From contig OY759270.1 of NCBI GenBank assembly GCA_963662155.1, positions 49,184,664-49,248,663 of the forward strand: DNA of 64,000 bases, read 5' to 3'. Position numbers and translations under genes: made by a program. The notes under the pieces are model-generated. The model was not told the DNA's origin. It saw nothing but the letters and a program-made list of their open reading frames with translations, and searched no databases. The stretch comes from Lamellibrachia columna (taxonomy: Eukaryota; Annelida; Polychaeta; Sabellida; Siboglinidae). The number at the start of each line of letters is the position of its first letter. Position 1 is the first letter of the stretch. Positions 46,454 through 58,829 of this stretch are shown piece after piece.

Positions 46454-46735
46454 TAGTACCACTACACTGTCTTGTTGCAGAGGGCTTTCACCTAGTGATT
46501 ATTGCAATGTCTTGTTACAGCTGGTTCCTACCAAGTGATCACTGCGGTTTCTTGTAGCAGAGGGCTCTCACCTAGTGATTATTGTAATGTGTCATTACAG
46601 ATGGCTCTTACCAAGTGATCATTGCAATGTCTTGATACAGATGACTCTTACAAAGTTTTCATGGCAATATATTGTTGCAGATGGCTCTCAGCAAGTGGTC
46701 ATTTCATTATCTGTGTCGTAGATAACACGCTGACT
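46454..46735. repeat. about 45-bp tandem repeat, six copies, each with a 3' splice-site-like motif
   Basis: Units contain CTTGTTGCAGAGGGCTCTCA or variants (CTTGTTACAGCTGG, TCATTACAGATGGC, TTGTTGCAGATGGC), then CCTAGTGATTATTGCAATGT. Each has a T-rich stretch ending in CAG. The array ends about 20 bp before the candidate last exon at 46753. Confidence 0.7.
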
Positions 46736-46752
46736 TTCATTTATGTTTACAG

Positions 46753-46781
46753 ATGACGAAGGATACATGGTGATACCTTAA
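46753..46781 (+). CDS. candidate last coding exon of the phosphatase
   Basis: ATGTTTACAG|AT is an acceptor, and the frame entered in phase 1 gives DEGYMVIP followed by TAA at 46779-46781. The phase and the acidic/Tyr composition fit the exon at 44591. It could equally be chance, since only eight residues are involved. Confidence 0.35.
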
Positions 46782-48360
46782 CCTGGAGCAGCAAAGCCTT
46801 CACAGAGGGAGGCTACATTCTGATGGTCCACAACACATGAAGAACAGCGTTAACGACAAATACATGTACAAACATAGCCACACTGCACCCCGGCTTATAA
46901 ATAATTCATATCATAACATGTTAATACGCGAAACGGTTTATTTTATTGTGTATTGCATGTAAGTGGCACATTATTAAGAATGATCTCTATATATGGTTTT
47001 TGGAAGTTGTATTACAACAGTAAAGCGACGCTTGTCCAGCTACGTGGTAAGATATGTAGTAGGATGTGCAGGCAAACTTTGCAGGTGTGCCCGGTCCATA
47101 GGAATATTCTGTAAGTATGGGAAAGCATTGAAAGATGGGTGTATATAGAGTAGCCTATTTGGGGAAGGCAACTGGGTCGTCCCCCCAATTGGCTTATTTG
47201 TTCGTTTCGCCACTACAAAGTAGCATTGCAAACCGAGGGTGACTAAGCTTGCCCTCTTGGCCTCCCCCTGGCCTCCTCCTTTGCGAGATCCTAAATACGC
47301 AAATGTGTATCTAATTCATAGCCTAATAGTGATGTGGAAGATGATGAAGGATTACTCGTTGAGTGGAATAGATATCATTATAATATTATGTATGCAACAT
47401 AACTATGTCAAAATTGAAGCTTATAATTACTTTATACATTCCCTTACTAACATATGTTTCAATCATGTGTAAGATTATATGAAGACTTAACAAGTTTATA
47501 ATTATTTTCTATGTTTACTAACAACGTGTTCATAATATTTTGATATATACAAATATGTAAAGCATAACCATATATACTTTATTGTTATACACAGCCATTT
47601 TCAATAGTTGTTGTACATATTGTGTGTTTCAATTGAAATTACTTACTGCATACCATCTGCTGTGATTATGTTTTTATATCAGTCGGGCATACACAGTATG
47701 TTGGTGATGACCTGTTTTGAATGTAACAGCAAAAGGTAAATAACAGGTTTTCCAGTGCTAGTGTGTAGCGCCGTGCTACTGAATAAAATAAGAAACAGCA
47801 ACAGCCAAAATTCATTTGCTACATGCAAACCATCTCAGATATGTGTCTCCATGACTGAATACTTTCATGCACCGACTTGTCTGCTGACAATACTCAAACA
47901 TGTCAAGACGTATTTTTTTTATATTCATATTTATTCAATCTTGTTCGTATATACTCAAGACTTCATATATTTTCATAAATATTTGTATGATTATTATATG
48001 CAACATTGTATTTATAAAATATTATATTAATGTATAATCTTTCTTTCATACTCTGATGCCCGATGACAGTGTTTGGGATACAGGTTTGTGTGTAGCAATG
48101 TCTGTGAAAGATTGCAGTGTTTAGATCACAGGCTGGACCTTGTGATAGTGATGTGTCTAGATCACAGGCTGGACCTTGTGATAGTGATGTGATTGCCAGT
48201 TGTTTGACATTACACTGCTGAGTGTTGAGTAACTTGATTTAGTTGGATTACAATGGCACCTTATTTAATAACTAGCTTTAGATGTTCCATCATGATGAGA
48301 TGGTTAAATATAGTTCAAATGTAACATTGTTGAACAACTAGGTTAATTTACAGTGTCGCA
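46782..48360. other. possible 3' UTR then intergenic sequence
   Basis: No gene recognised. A 39-bp direct duplication (GATCACAGGCTGGACCTTGTG) lies at about 48123-48195. The frames at 47239 and 47755 are AT-rich and featureless. Confidence 0.5.
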
Positions 48361-48374
48361 TTAGTTGATGTTTG

Positions 48375-48735
48375 GAATGAATATATTAGTGTTGCAGCAT
48401 TGAATGACAAAACAGTGTCACGCATATTAGATTTTAGCAAAAACTTCGACCGGGTTCCACACCGCCGGCTTACAATGAAGCTAAATGCACACGGAATTGG
48501 AGGAGACGTAAATAGATGGATAACGGAATGGTTATTAGGTAGGGTACAACGTGTTGTTATAAATGGAACAAGTTCGGGTTGGTCACCTGTTAAGAGTGGT
48601 GTCCTCCAGACTTGGGACCAATTCTATTTGTAATTTATATCAATGATATAGATGAAGGAGTGTGTCACAATCTTCTCAAATTCGCTTAAGACACAAAATT
48701 ATTCAGTCGGATAGCATCAAGCAAGGATGTTAAGC
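48375..48735 (+). pseudogene. CR1-like LINE reverse transcriptase core fragment
   Basis: Reads LDFSKNFDRVPHRRLTMKLN, then GDVNRWITEWLLGRVQRVVI, then GWSPVKSGVLQTWDQFYL. These are RT motifs A (DFxKAFDxVxH) to B (SGVPQGSVLGP, frameshifted here). Then in other frames come YINDIDEGVC and LLKFA, where motif C FADDTK reads FA-D-TK with a stop. It lacks both ends and runs straight into the 25-bp minisatellite. Confidence 0.75.
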
Positions 48736-49460
48736 CGGCCTACTAGAGGTGATTGAGAGCCGACCTACTAGAGGTGATTGAGAGCCGACCTACTAGAGGT
48801 GATTGAGGGCCGACCTACTAGAGGTGATTGAGAGCCGACCTACTAGAGGTGATTGAGAGCCGGCCTACTAGAGGTGATTGAGAGCCGACCTACTAGAGGT
48901 GATTGAGAGCCGACCTACTAGAGGTGATTGAGAGCCGACCTACTAGAGGTGATTGAGGGCTGACCTACTAGAGGTGATTGAGAGCCGACCTACTAGATGT
49001 GATTGAGAGCCGGCCTACTATAGGTGATTGAGAGCCGGCATACTAGAGGTGATTGAGAGCCGACCTACTAGAGGTGATTGAGGGCCGACCTACTAGAGGT
49101 GATTGAGAGCCGACCTACTAGAGGTGATTGAGAGACGGCATACTAGAGTTGATTGAGAGCCGACCTACTAGAGGTGATTGAGAGCCGACCTACTAGAGGT
49201 GATTGAGGGCCGACCTACTAGAGGTGATTGAGAGCCGGCCTACTAGAGGTGATTGAGAGCCGGCCTACTAGAGGTGATTGATAGCCGACCTACTAGAGGT
49301 GATTGAGAGCCGACCTACTAGAGGTGATTGAGAGCCGACCTACTAGAGGTGATTGAGAGCCGACCTATTAGAGGTGATTGAGAGCCGACCTACTAGAGGT
49401 GATTGAGAGCCGACCTACTAGAGGTGATTGAGGGCCGACCTACTAGAGGTGATTGAGAGC
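48733..49460. repeat. 25-bp minisatellite, about 29 copies
   Basis: Unit GATTGAGAGCCGACCTACTAGAGGT with strict 25-bp period and scattered single-base variants (GGGCC, GCCGGCC, GCATAC). There are no unique spacers, so it is not a CRISPR array. High unit identity suggests recent expansion. Confidence 0.97.
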
Positions 49461-49900
49461 TGTGTTGAGTAGCAACTGTGTAGAAGGAGGAGGATCAAGG
49501 TAAATCCAGGTAGATCCAGTCATGCGATGCATGGGCTGAGGGTGGCGATTTGCAAGCGGACGATCATCGCGATAGATCGCAAGAGGTATTAATAATCTAT
49601 GCTACTGACCTCAAGTCTCAAGTAGTGTTATTCCTAACAGCCCAATCTTGGGCTAACGCAGGAGTTAGTGGTGGTCTGTGCGTACGCTGTTGGTAGTACA
49701 TGCAACAACTAAACGTTAATCAAGACAATTGTCTAATGAAAGGCACCGATCATTATCCAGCTAAGCTCCGCTACAGCTACCTTCGCTCGGTGTGCAAGCA
49801 CCACGGTTGATACCACAGTCACAGCACTGGTATGCGACCGCAACAGAGGTAAGTTTAGCATCTGTAATGAATGTAAGTAATGTAATGTAAGCTATGTACA
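49461..49900. other. no gene seen
   Basis: Mixed sequence between the minisatellite and the virus-like element. Nothing recognised. Confidence 0.4.
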
Positions 49901-49904
49901 GTTA

Positions 49905-50310
49905 TATGACACAGGCGACTACCCAAAGGACCACCCACTCCACAGCAACACCAACAAAAACGTCCTCGGCAAGATGAAGGTGTGCCGGCATTCCCATTGC
50001 GTAGTACGTAGGCCTATGCCCCAAGATGTATTCCATCCTGAAGGAGGACAACAGCGAGATTCGGAAGGCAAAATGTGTGAAGAAGTGTGTGGTGAAAAAA
50101 GACGTCCGCCATGAGCAGTACAAGGAAGCCCTCTTCGAGAGACCTTCAAGCACGGGATGGACATGCTGAGAAGTGAGCGCCACCAGATATTCGGCATGCG
50201 GATCAACAAGGTGTCCCTCTCACCATCCGGCTCAAAGCGCTGGATCGCAGAAAATGGTGTCGATACTCTGTCATACGGCCACGAAGATGCAGTGCCCCGT
50301 TGGATGAGAA
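49905..50310 (+). pseudogene. virus-like element: DNA polymerase B (protein-primed type) C-terminal fragment
   Basis: Across two frames the sequence reads GDYPKDHPLHSNTNKNVLGK, then VGLCPKMYSILKEDNSE, then KKCVVKKDVRHEQYKEALFE, and SERHQIFGMRINKVSLSPSG, SKRWIAENGV, LSYGH. I know this succession (YPKDHPL, VLGKxKDE, FVGLRPKMYS, LRHExYK, GMRxNKVSLS, KRWIAxDG) as the C-terminus of DNA_pol_B_2-type proteins carried by virus-like elements in invertebrate genomes. The catalytic motifs would lie upstream but 49461-49900 has none, so only the end remains. One frameshift lies near 50145. Confidence 0.55.
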
Positions 50311-50615
50311 ACACAGCGGGTGATTTCGGAACGGTAAGGTCAACTGCTGCGGCGCTCAGCGAAACACGCCTCCGGGGGGTAGCACTGTGTCCCGGGGAAC
50401 CACCTTCCCGGAATGTCTGGGGACAGATAGTACAGGACAGGCTCCCCAGATTTGGTTGTAGAACGACCGAGCCGGTACACGTCGAAAGACCACATCGGGT
50501 CAATAGCCCACGTCAGAAGGGAGCCTCGGCTCCTCCAGGCATTCCTGTCGCCGGGGAGGTGCTGCCGCAGCAGCGGTTCCCGCTGGAACAGCAGTTACTT
50601 CTTTGCTGTTACAAA
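50311..50615. other. spacer in the virus-like element
   Basis: GC-rich; the plus frame from 50157 runs through it to 50672 without a recognised motif. It was probably coding in the ancestral element. Confidence 0.35.
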
Positions 50616-51345
50616 CCGCCGTTGATGAGAACTACAACGCTCTTGCACGAACGAGGCAAACTCCCGCCCTAGGACGTGACTACTCAAAGTTTGAGCTCAT
50701 CAATGGCAGGCTGCGGCTGAAGGCCTACCCAGGGCTTGACATTGTGGTGGCAGTGCCATCCGTGATGGGCTGGGGTTTGTAGATTGGCAGCAGGGGCGGC
50801 GGCAACTGTTTCCCAAAACCGTTGCAGCCTTCCAGACGGCTGACAATGAACTGGGTGGGACAGCTGCGGCTGTGGACGATGTGGAACGTCGAGATCTAGA
50901 GCAAACAGCCAAAGAGGCATCAGATGCTGTGCACCGAACTTTCACAGATGCAGAGATTTATGAGATTCTGAGCGTCATGCTGAATCTCCGTGAGATCCGG
51001 TGGCTAGACAAGGCAATGCAGACCATTCGCGGTGAACTCACAAAAACCTAGCCAAACTGAGCTCATTCGATGACCACACTGGTCTGGAACAACGTAAGCT
51101 CGCCGAGACCGTTGACGAGCTTACTCGACGCCACGTTGCAGAGCGCCTGCGTAGCCTAAAAGATGAACGCTCATCTCACCTTGAGGCTGCCACAGCAAGC
51201 CGGGAGGCCCTGCGCTCCCAAATCAACCGGATCCGAGAAACTATCCATCTTAACCTGAACGAGGACACAACGCTCGCCGAGCATATTCGCACACTGTTTC
51301 GTGAACAGTCTAATTGTGGGCCGACAAACACCCTTGAGGTGGTTC
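50616..51345 (+). pseudogene. virus-like element: coiled-coil protein
   Basis: Frames read DENYNALARTRQTPALGRDY, then FELINGRLRLKAYPG, then FPKTVAAFQTADNELGG and ERRDLEQTAKEASDAVHRTF. Next come LAETVDELTRRHVAERLRSL, SREALRSQINRIRETIHLNL and EDTTLAEHIRTLFREQ. Long stretches have heptad-like spacing of Leu/Ile/Ala with charged residues, indicating coiled coil. NEDTTLxExIRTLFREQ is a signature I associate with a large family of invertebrate virus-like element proteins, in which a membrane-spanning Gly/Leu-rich segment usually follows; here that segment is deleted. Function is unknown; a structural or membrane role is inferred. At least two frameshifts. Confidence 0.5.
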
Positions 51346-51706
51346 CGGGGCTTTGGGGCTTCAACCTCCAAAAGGATCTAGTTGAAAGTTCGGGCATCAC
51401 CTTTGAGGTTTACGGCGGGGCTGTTAACCCTATTGGGTCTCGACGACTCGGGTGGCGTGATGATGGGACTTATATGGGCGACCGCCCTGTAAATTTTGCC
51501 CCCACAAAGACGCTCCACATTGAGCAGGTCAACACCACCTACACTGTCCTTGACGGTGCACATAGTACACTCCCAGGGGTTGTGGGTGTGGGATGCCACT
51601 CATTTTGTAAAATTGAAACTGTTGTCGTCCCCCACCCAGAATTTAAATGCTTTAGGTGTGGGACGGTGGACGAATTGAAAGTACTATACTGGACAGCAGG
51701 CCCTTA
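51346..51706 (+). pseudogene. virus-like element: putative structural protein
   Basis: The open frame ends at 51707 and holds GDRPVNFAPTKTLHIEQVN, LDGAHSTLPGVVGVGCHSF and PHPEFKCFRCGTVDELKV. LxFAPxKxLxV, LVDGxPSTLLxxVGVG and VPHPEFKxLxxGTVxELK recur in proteins that accompany the coiled-coil and polymerase genes in such elements. I infer a virion-type or surface protein from its beta-rich pattern, not from a known fold. The C-terminal half is cut by a stop at 51705-51707. The frame is joined directly to the coiled-coil protein, so the two are probably fused by deletion. Confidence 0.45.
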
Positions 51707-51714
51707 GCCAGGAA

Positions 51715-52700
51715 CCCGTCTGCCCGTCTTCAAGACGGGCAAATGTCTTACGACGACGGGTAAAATAAAATAAAAGACGGGTTTTTCTTTTTACAAGTCT
51801 TAGTGACTCTTAGCTCAAGCGGTCGTGATTCTACGAACGTTGTCGTCGACATAATAGCGTATACCGCCGATCTATAAGACTATATATATTTAACGTTGAT
51901 ATCGTTGGAAAATAATGATACTGTGGTTGATCTCTATTTATTGTAATCGTGTACGTTGTTGGTTGGGAAATGCGTTTCTATGGCCTTTCTCAGTGCCAAT
52001 CCATTGAAGCTCTCGTTTGAAGAAACAATACCATGACCTGGATGTCGTGGGGTGAGTTCAAAATAGACTTCAAAATTGAGTCTGATTCGGGCTACGATTC
52101 ACGTACATAACCGGCGTGTAGGCCCTACTATCGGCAGCAGTTTCCCGGTTCCTCAACTCAAACGGCAGGCAAACCACGATTAGGCTTTGTTCAGTCTAGT
52201 AAATTCATAGTTTTTTGTTCATATTAGGCGTATTTACATGCATGTACTTAGTCTTAAGATGCTTCAAACATTACTTCCATGTTTACATATTAAAAATAAA
52301 GTTTCAACTTACTTTTTCGTAAACCTTTATGTGTTGGCTCTTCTTCTGTTATTATTACTGTGCAGATGATAATGCAGCACATCTACTAAGACACGGTTGA
52401 GCCAATAATGGTTAAACCGGACTTGGCCTGCCTTTGAAAAAACCTAATTCGGCCAATATGGCTGTCATTTGCTCAACTTGCATTGGCTTACCAGTGCAAA
52501 AAAATGGGTCAATAATGTCATTATATCAACCAGCATTGCCTTGCCACTGAAAAAAATCAATTGGGCCAATAACGGCTGTCATAGAGGCGAACGGAAGTCA
52601 TTCGCGCGTTTAAGATTTTTTAGAATGTTTAAGACTGGCAAAATTTAATTTGTGGCTAAGGCGTGCTGGACAGAGGATTGATAACCACGACCTTCCAATA
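51715..52700. repeat. spacer with a palindrome and a ~72-bp tandem repeat
   Basis: At 51727-51750 two 10-bp arms, TGCCCGTCTT and AAGACGGGCA, are separated by a single C. At 52385-52600 three diverged copies of a unit with TTGGCC(T/A) and GGCCAATAA(T/C)GGCTGTCAT occur. The rest (51790-52380) is AT-rich without genes. Confidence 0.6.
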
Positions 52701-52720
52701 TATGTTGTTCTCGAGATACG

Positions 52721-53105
52721 ATGAGCATCTACGGGCCTGATGGCGCGGGAACTGCATGCGGCGTCTATGCGAAAAAGGCCTGCGTGTACACCCAGAACAG
52801 GGCACTACGTGACATGGTTGCCAAGGCAGGCGACACCATGACCAGCGCCCTTACTATGAGCAACAATAAGGTCACGGGCCTAGCTGGCCCCACGGCCGAG
52901 CAGGATGCCGCCATAAAGGATTACGTTGATGCAGCAGTCCGGGGTTCTGGTGACTATGCGGAAAAAGACCTACATGGACACCCAGAACAACCTGAAGGTT
53001 GCCAAGGCAGGCGACACCATGACCGGCGCCCTTGCCATGAGCAAAAGGATTATGTTGATACAGCAGTCCGGGGGAAGCTGAAAGCAATTGTTATTGCCGG
53101 ACAGA
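52721..53105 (+). pseudogene. virus-like element: phage-tail-fibre-like repeat protein
   Basis: The frame starts at ATG 52721 and contains VYTQNRALRDMVAKAGDTMT, MSNNKVTGLAGPTAEQDAAI and KDYVDAAVRGSGDYAEK. A second module follows after a frameshift (YMDTQNNLKVAKAGDTMTGA), with an internal deletion, then reaches KDYVDTAVRGK and AIVIAGQSN. The module AKAGDTMTG-L-M-NNKVTGL-PT-DQDAA-K-YVD is the same as in tail-fibre proteins of bacteriophages. In eukaryotic genomes it is found in virus-like elements. It ends where a CR1-like LINE has inserted (53110), which proves that it is part of the animal chromosome. Confidence 0.6.
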
Positions 53106-53109
53106 GTAA

Positions 53110-54165
53110 CAATTTAATACGATTTAACAAGATTACCATCCCAAACAACAAGTTCCAGAAGGCAAGTGGACAAGGAAGCCATTGGCTTATCGAGAGTCCA
53201 ACAATTTTTCATGTATGTATAGCCCGCCCTTATCAAATATCTGTCAATTCTATTTTTAAACATATTCACAATACTAGCATTAACACAATCATTTGGCAGT
53301 TTGTTCCATTCATTTATCACCCTCTGTGAGAAAGAGTACTTTCTCATGTCCAACCTACACTGTTCCTTAACTAATGCTGCTTTGTGTCCTCTGGTTTTAC
53401 TGCCTTCTTTACGTTTGAAGAATATATTCCTGTCAACATCCTCATAACCGTTCACTATTTTAAACACTTCTATTTGGTCTCCTCTTAGTCGCCTGGTCTC
53501 TAGTTTTGTCAAACCACATTGTAATAAGCGGCTTTCATAAGTTCTCTTAATTCTGGAATCATTTTAGTTGCTCTTCGTTGTATTCTTTCTAGCTAGTCTA
53601 TGTCCTTCTTATGATACTTCCTCCATGGGCTTTTAATTTTAAGTAATAATCTTTGATGTGGCGCTTTATCGAAAGCTTTCTGAAAATCTAAATAGACAAC
53701 ATCCACTGGTGACCCGTCATCTACCCACTTTGTAATTTCTTCCAAAAAACATAAAAGATTGGTTAGACATGACCTTGCTTTTAGGAACCCATGTTGAGAT
53801 GTATTTATTAATTTATGTTTTACAAGGAATTCCACCATGTGGTCTCTAATTAAGTTTCGAGTAATTTACATACAACTGATGTTAACCTCACTGGTCTGTA
53901 ATTTTCTGGTTTGTTCCTCGATCCTTTCTTAAATAGCGGTGTAATGTTTGCTTCTTTCTATTCTGCAGGAACTATTCCTTCTTCTAGTGACAAGTTAAAC
54001 ACTTCTGCAAGTGGAGTACTAATTTGCTCAACAATTTCCTTAAGTAAGTTTTGGTGGTATCCCATCAACCCCAGGTGATTTATTATCTTTCATCTTCTTA
54101 ATTTTCTTTTCTATCATTTCAGGAGTTACAAATAATTGACCTTCTTTAAATTACACTGAATTACT
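53110..54165 (-). pseudogene. CR1-like LINE, internally deleted
   Basis: On the minus strand the RT begins at about 54160 (IEKKIKKMKDNKSPGVDGIP), continues in broken frames, and reaches 53593-53838 with HGFLKARSCLTNLLCFLEEI and VDVVYLDFQKAFDKAPHQRL. There a deletion joins it to WRKYHKKDID and the C-terminal frame 53114-53512 (KLETRRLRGDQIEVFKIVNG, RKYSFSQRVINEWNKLPNDC). RT motifs B and C are in the deleted part. The 3' end shows AATCTTGTTAAAT, as at 30296. It inserted into the tail-fibre-like gene. Confidence 0.8.
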
Positions 54166-55240
54166 ACCTACGGTTAACTTTTAACAATAAATGTTGCTAA
54201 AACAAAATACTCAGGTTATCAATCTTTAATATGTACTAAATTATTTACAATAATATTACGTCTCGTATTATGTACCCAATCAACTGACCACAACAAACCT
54301 CAATTATCGCTCGCGCTACCGAGTGTTCGGAGATCTACGTTATAAACTACCCTAAATTACTCCAATAGCTAAATGTTAACAGCAACTATTGCCTAAGCAA
54401 GGATTCTTGTAAGTTTATGTTTAATCTACACTTAATAGCAATACATATCCGATCAATATTCCACGCTTTAGACAAATATCCAATTAACAAAATTAAATTC
54501 CGTGTTCTCCTCAAGATTTCCCAAGATGGCAAAGTTGGAAGTGATTATTCCATATTGGAATATCTCAGCAGAAATATTTAGGTAAAACGCATAAAAGTGA
54601 ACTGCCCAAATTAAATATTAACACTGACAACTGCAATGTAGTGTGACAGTTTTTTTGCGAAGTCAAAATAGTGTGTTAACCCAGTGTGGTAACAATGTAG
54701 GGTTGTAGCTATTCTTCAATAATTTGTGAAAATGGTTGGTCGAGGGGAAAGGTATATGATAACGGGCATACCACCTCGTATTGCCCCTACCATTGTTGTC
54801 AGCGAAGCTTCAGCTTTTAATATCGGCGCACTACAAACGTGCACGGGTGAATCAATAACTTAATTAATAGTGCAAATGTGCACATATTATGTAGATATTA
54901 TACGTTCGTGCATTTTAATTGTATATGTTCAAGAAAGCCACACATGTCTTTCCTATCGCCTACTGTTATCTTTCAAACTGTCAGTTATTTCGCCCGCGGC
55001 CGTGAACTCACACTAGCCGAGTATGATTGACAGCCATAAACACCAACAGGGAAGTATTATTTTGGTCACGACGGCGCATTTACATAAAGCACCCAAGTGT
55101 GTCCGAGGAGATCAAGCGTGCACAAGCACTGTGTCACCCTCCATGAGTGGCCGGGTTCTACGCTTTCCGACTTCACATGTTTACAACCGCGGTAATCCAG
55201 CGATCGTGTACTCGTAGACTCAGTATACCGTTGTGGATAC
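54166..55240. other. no gene seen
   Basis: AT-rich without recognised repeats or ORFs. Confidence 0.5.
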
Positions 55241-55349
55241 TTCCGACGAACTTCATTAGAACAAGTTTGTACTCCGATGTACGCAATGTTCTAACATTTA
55301 AGGGCGACATACTTCCGCCTTGTTCAGCTCGGTGCACGCAGAAAGCAAC

Positions 55350-55394
55350 ATGACCTGGTTGGGACGGCTGACGTTGATGCTCGTCTTAATGACG
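55350..55394 (+). CDS. candidate signal-peptide first exon
   Basis: ATG at 55350 opens 15 codons, MTWLGRLTLMLVLMT, and is followed by a strong donor, ACG|GTAGGT. Met, a basic residue within the first six, then a run of Leu/Val/Met matches a secretory signal peptide. The 100 bp upstream are GC-richer than average and lack ATGs in the last 60 bp. No downstream exon was recognised, so the product is unknown. It could be a chance combination. Confidence 0.3.
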
Positions 55395-55429
55395 GTAGGT
55401 GTGTCAATGCCAGGTCATATATTATGTAA

Positions 55430-55690
55430 ACCTGGATGAAACAGGATGATTTGTCAGCACAGAGCAACCCTACGTTGAATTACTTGGAAGTGGGCTTGTT
55501 TAGCCAAGTAGAAACAGGCCCGTCGCCAGCTTTGCACGAGGGGGTCACATTTTCCCAATACGGTCACCAGGGGGTGCCACAACTTCACACGGTTGTCATG
55601 TTTTCCCAAAACAAACTCCACGGGGCGCCACAGTTCCGGCCATATTTGCAAAATGTTGAGGCTACATTGTCGTAAAATAAGGGAAAAGCA
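55430..55690. other. ORF-bearing stretch, unassigned
   Basis: Three short units with CACATTTTCCCAATACGG / CATGTTTTCCCAAAACAAAC and GGGGGTGCCAC / GGGGCGCCAC at 55540-55640 form a weak tandem repeat. The plus frame 55436-55675 follows it and is probably not a gene. Confidence 0.35.
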
Positions 55691-55912
55691 AAGCAAAACA
55701 GTGATTAACTCATTTAATTGTACAGTGGGATTGAATAAAACTATTTACATATGGATAAAGATAAATAAACATATCAACATTATCATCCATAACGGTGCAA
55801 GTTGAAATATGACATATCAGCTAGATAGTAACAATTGTGGCCTGCTGAATTGCAACTTCTGGAGTTGATACTAAGTTACATTTATTCTAAGAACATTAGT
55901 ATAATGATATGC

Positions 55913-57480
<1,568 letters not shown>

Positions 57481-57489
57481 TCCCGGATC

Positions 57490-57600
57490 GAAAGTCCAAC
57501 AATTTTTCATTTAGGCCTGTATGTAACCCTCCAATCTGAGATATTTGTCAATGTTGTTTTTATTTATTTATATTAACGCTGTTAGCATTTACTGTACTTG
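57490..57600 (-). mobile_element. CR1-like LINE 3' UTR fragment
   Basis: AGTCCAACAATTTTTCAT, GAGATATTTGTCAATGTTG and ACGCTG(T)TAGCA match 30375-30460 and 53190-53280, the start of the 3' UTR and the end of ORF2 of the CR1-like family. Only about 110 bp remain. Confidence 0.65.
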
Positions 57601-57848
57601 TTATAAACCAGCGTGTTGGGCTTCACTTGGTAAACAATGCGTTGACACGTCGTGATTAAATAAGTTTACTCCTTTCAGTCATTGTCAGCACACAACTCGC
57701 TGGCTAAGCCATCGGTACGAGCCACCCGAGCATTGTTGCAGTTGTAACAACTTGCCCCAACCAAAATTTGTGCAGTTGAAAGCACGTGGACGATAACAAA
57801 TCCTGAATTTCAGTCTAACTTTTACTTGGCGTAATCCCTTATACTATA

Positions 57849-58029
<181 letters not shown>

Positions 58030-58129
58030 GAAAATATGTCCGCTGGTGGACTTCAAACCAACCAACAACTGTAGTTGGTGATTCCATATTTGTGCTGTGT
58101 TTTCATAAAACGACTTTGTTACAACAGGC

Positions 58130-58480
58130 CCCTGTATACAACTATCCCTGGTCTCCCCTACTTAGCCAGCTGCACTAGCTGCCTGTTCAGCATCGCATTA
58201 CATGCAAGATAGCCGAGTTCACGTATAAGGTTTTGAGCGGTGAATTTTCGCCTGCGTACGTGCAGACTATTGTGTCCATATATAAACAGGCTAAAAGTCT
58301 TAGTTCAGATGAGTGTAATAATCTGGTTGTTGAGAGGACACGAACTTGAGCCGTGGACTGCGTTCACGTAGCTGCTGCAGTAAGGAATGCTATGCCGACG
58401 AACATTACATCCAAAATGTCTCTTACATATTTCAATGCAGCTTTAAAGACTTACATTTGCATTACTGCTTATACTTAAAG
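58130..58480 (+). pseudogene. L2-like LINE ORF2 C-terminal fragment
   Basis: Reads LPVQHRITCKIAEFTYKVLS, SPAYVQTIVSIYKQAKSLSS and VVERTRT, then after a TGA the AVRNAMPTNI and FNAALKTYI pieces. These correspond to HWLPVxxRIxFK, PxYxxxL, VPRxRTxxG, LWNxLP and FKxxLKTxLF of L2-like elements. It is a different subfamily from the copies at 4443 and 26800. Confidence 0.65.
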
Positions 58481-58707
58481 TGCATTACTGACATCATTTT
58501 AGCCAGATGTATTTATATTTCACATATATTAATATATTTTAATGCCATATTGTTTTAACAAACTATATATTTAATATTATTAGTTTTAACTCCTTGACGT
58601 TTAAATTTATTATAATTTATCATATTTAATATTATTAAGTTTTAACTTCTTGATGCGTAAATTTATTATAATTTATTTTGTAGATTAATTAACTTAGCTG
58701 ACTGATG

Positions 58708-58710
<3 letters not shown>

Positions 58711-58778
<68 letters not shown>
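58711..58778. repeat. (AT)n microsatellite
   Basis: Perfect AT run of about 68 bp. Confidence 0.95.
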
Positions 58779-58782
<4 letters not shown>

Positions 58783-58829
58783 AAGTTAACTAATGTATTT
58801 GTTTTAACAGTTATGCTAACTTGCACGTC

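Noticed and set aside
48733..49460. CRISPR-like direct repeat array
   Set aside because: Units abut without unique spacers, the period is a constant 25 bp, no cas genes exist and the context is an animal genome.
49919..50503. 194-codon minus ORF
   Set aside because: It is the shadow of the polymerase-like plus frames and has no motif of its own.
52721..53105. Bacteriophage contamination
   Set aside because: A CR1-like LINE adjoins the fibre-like ORF directly and the other genes of the block have relatives in invertebrate genomes, so it belongs to the chromosome.
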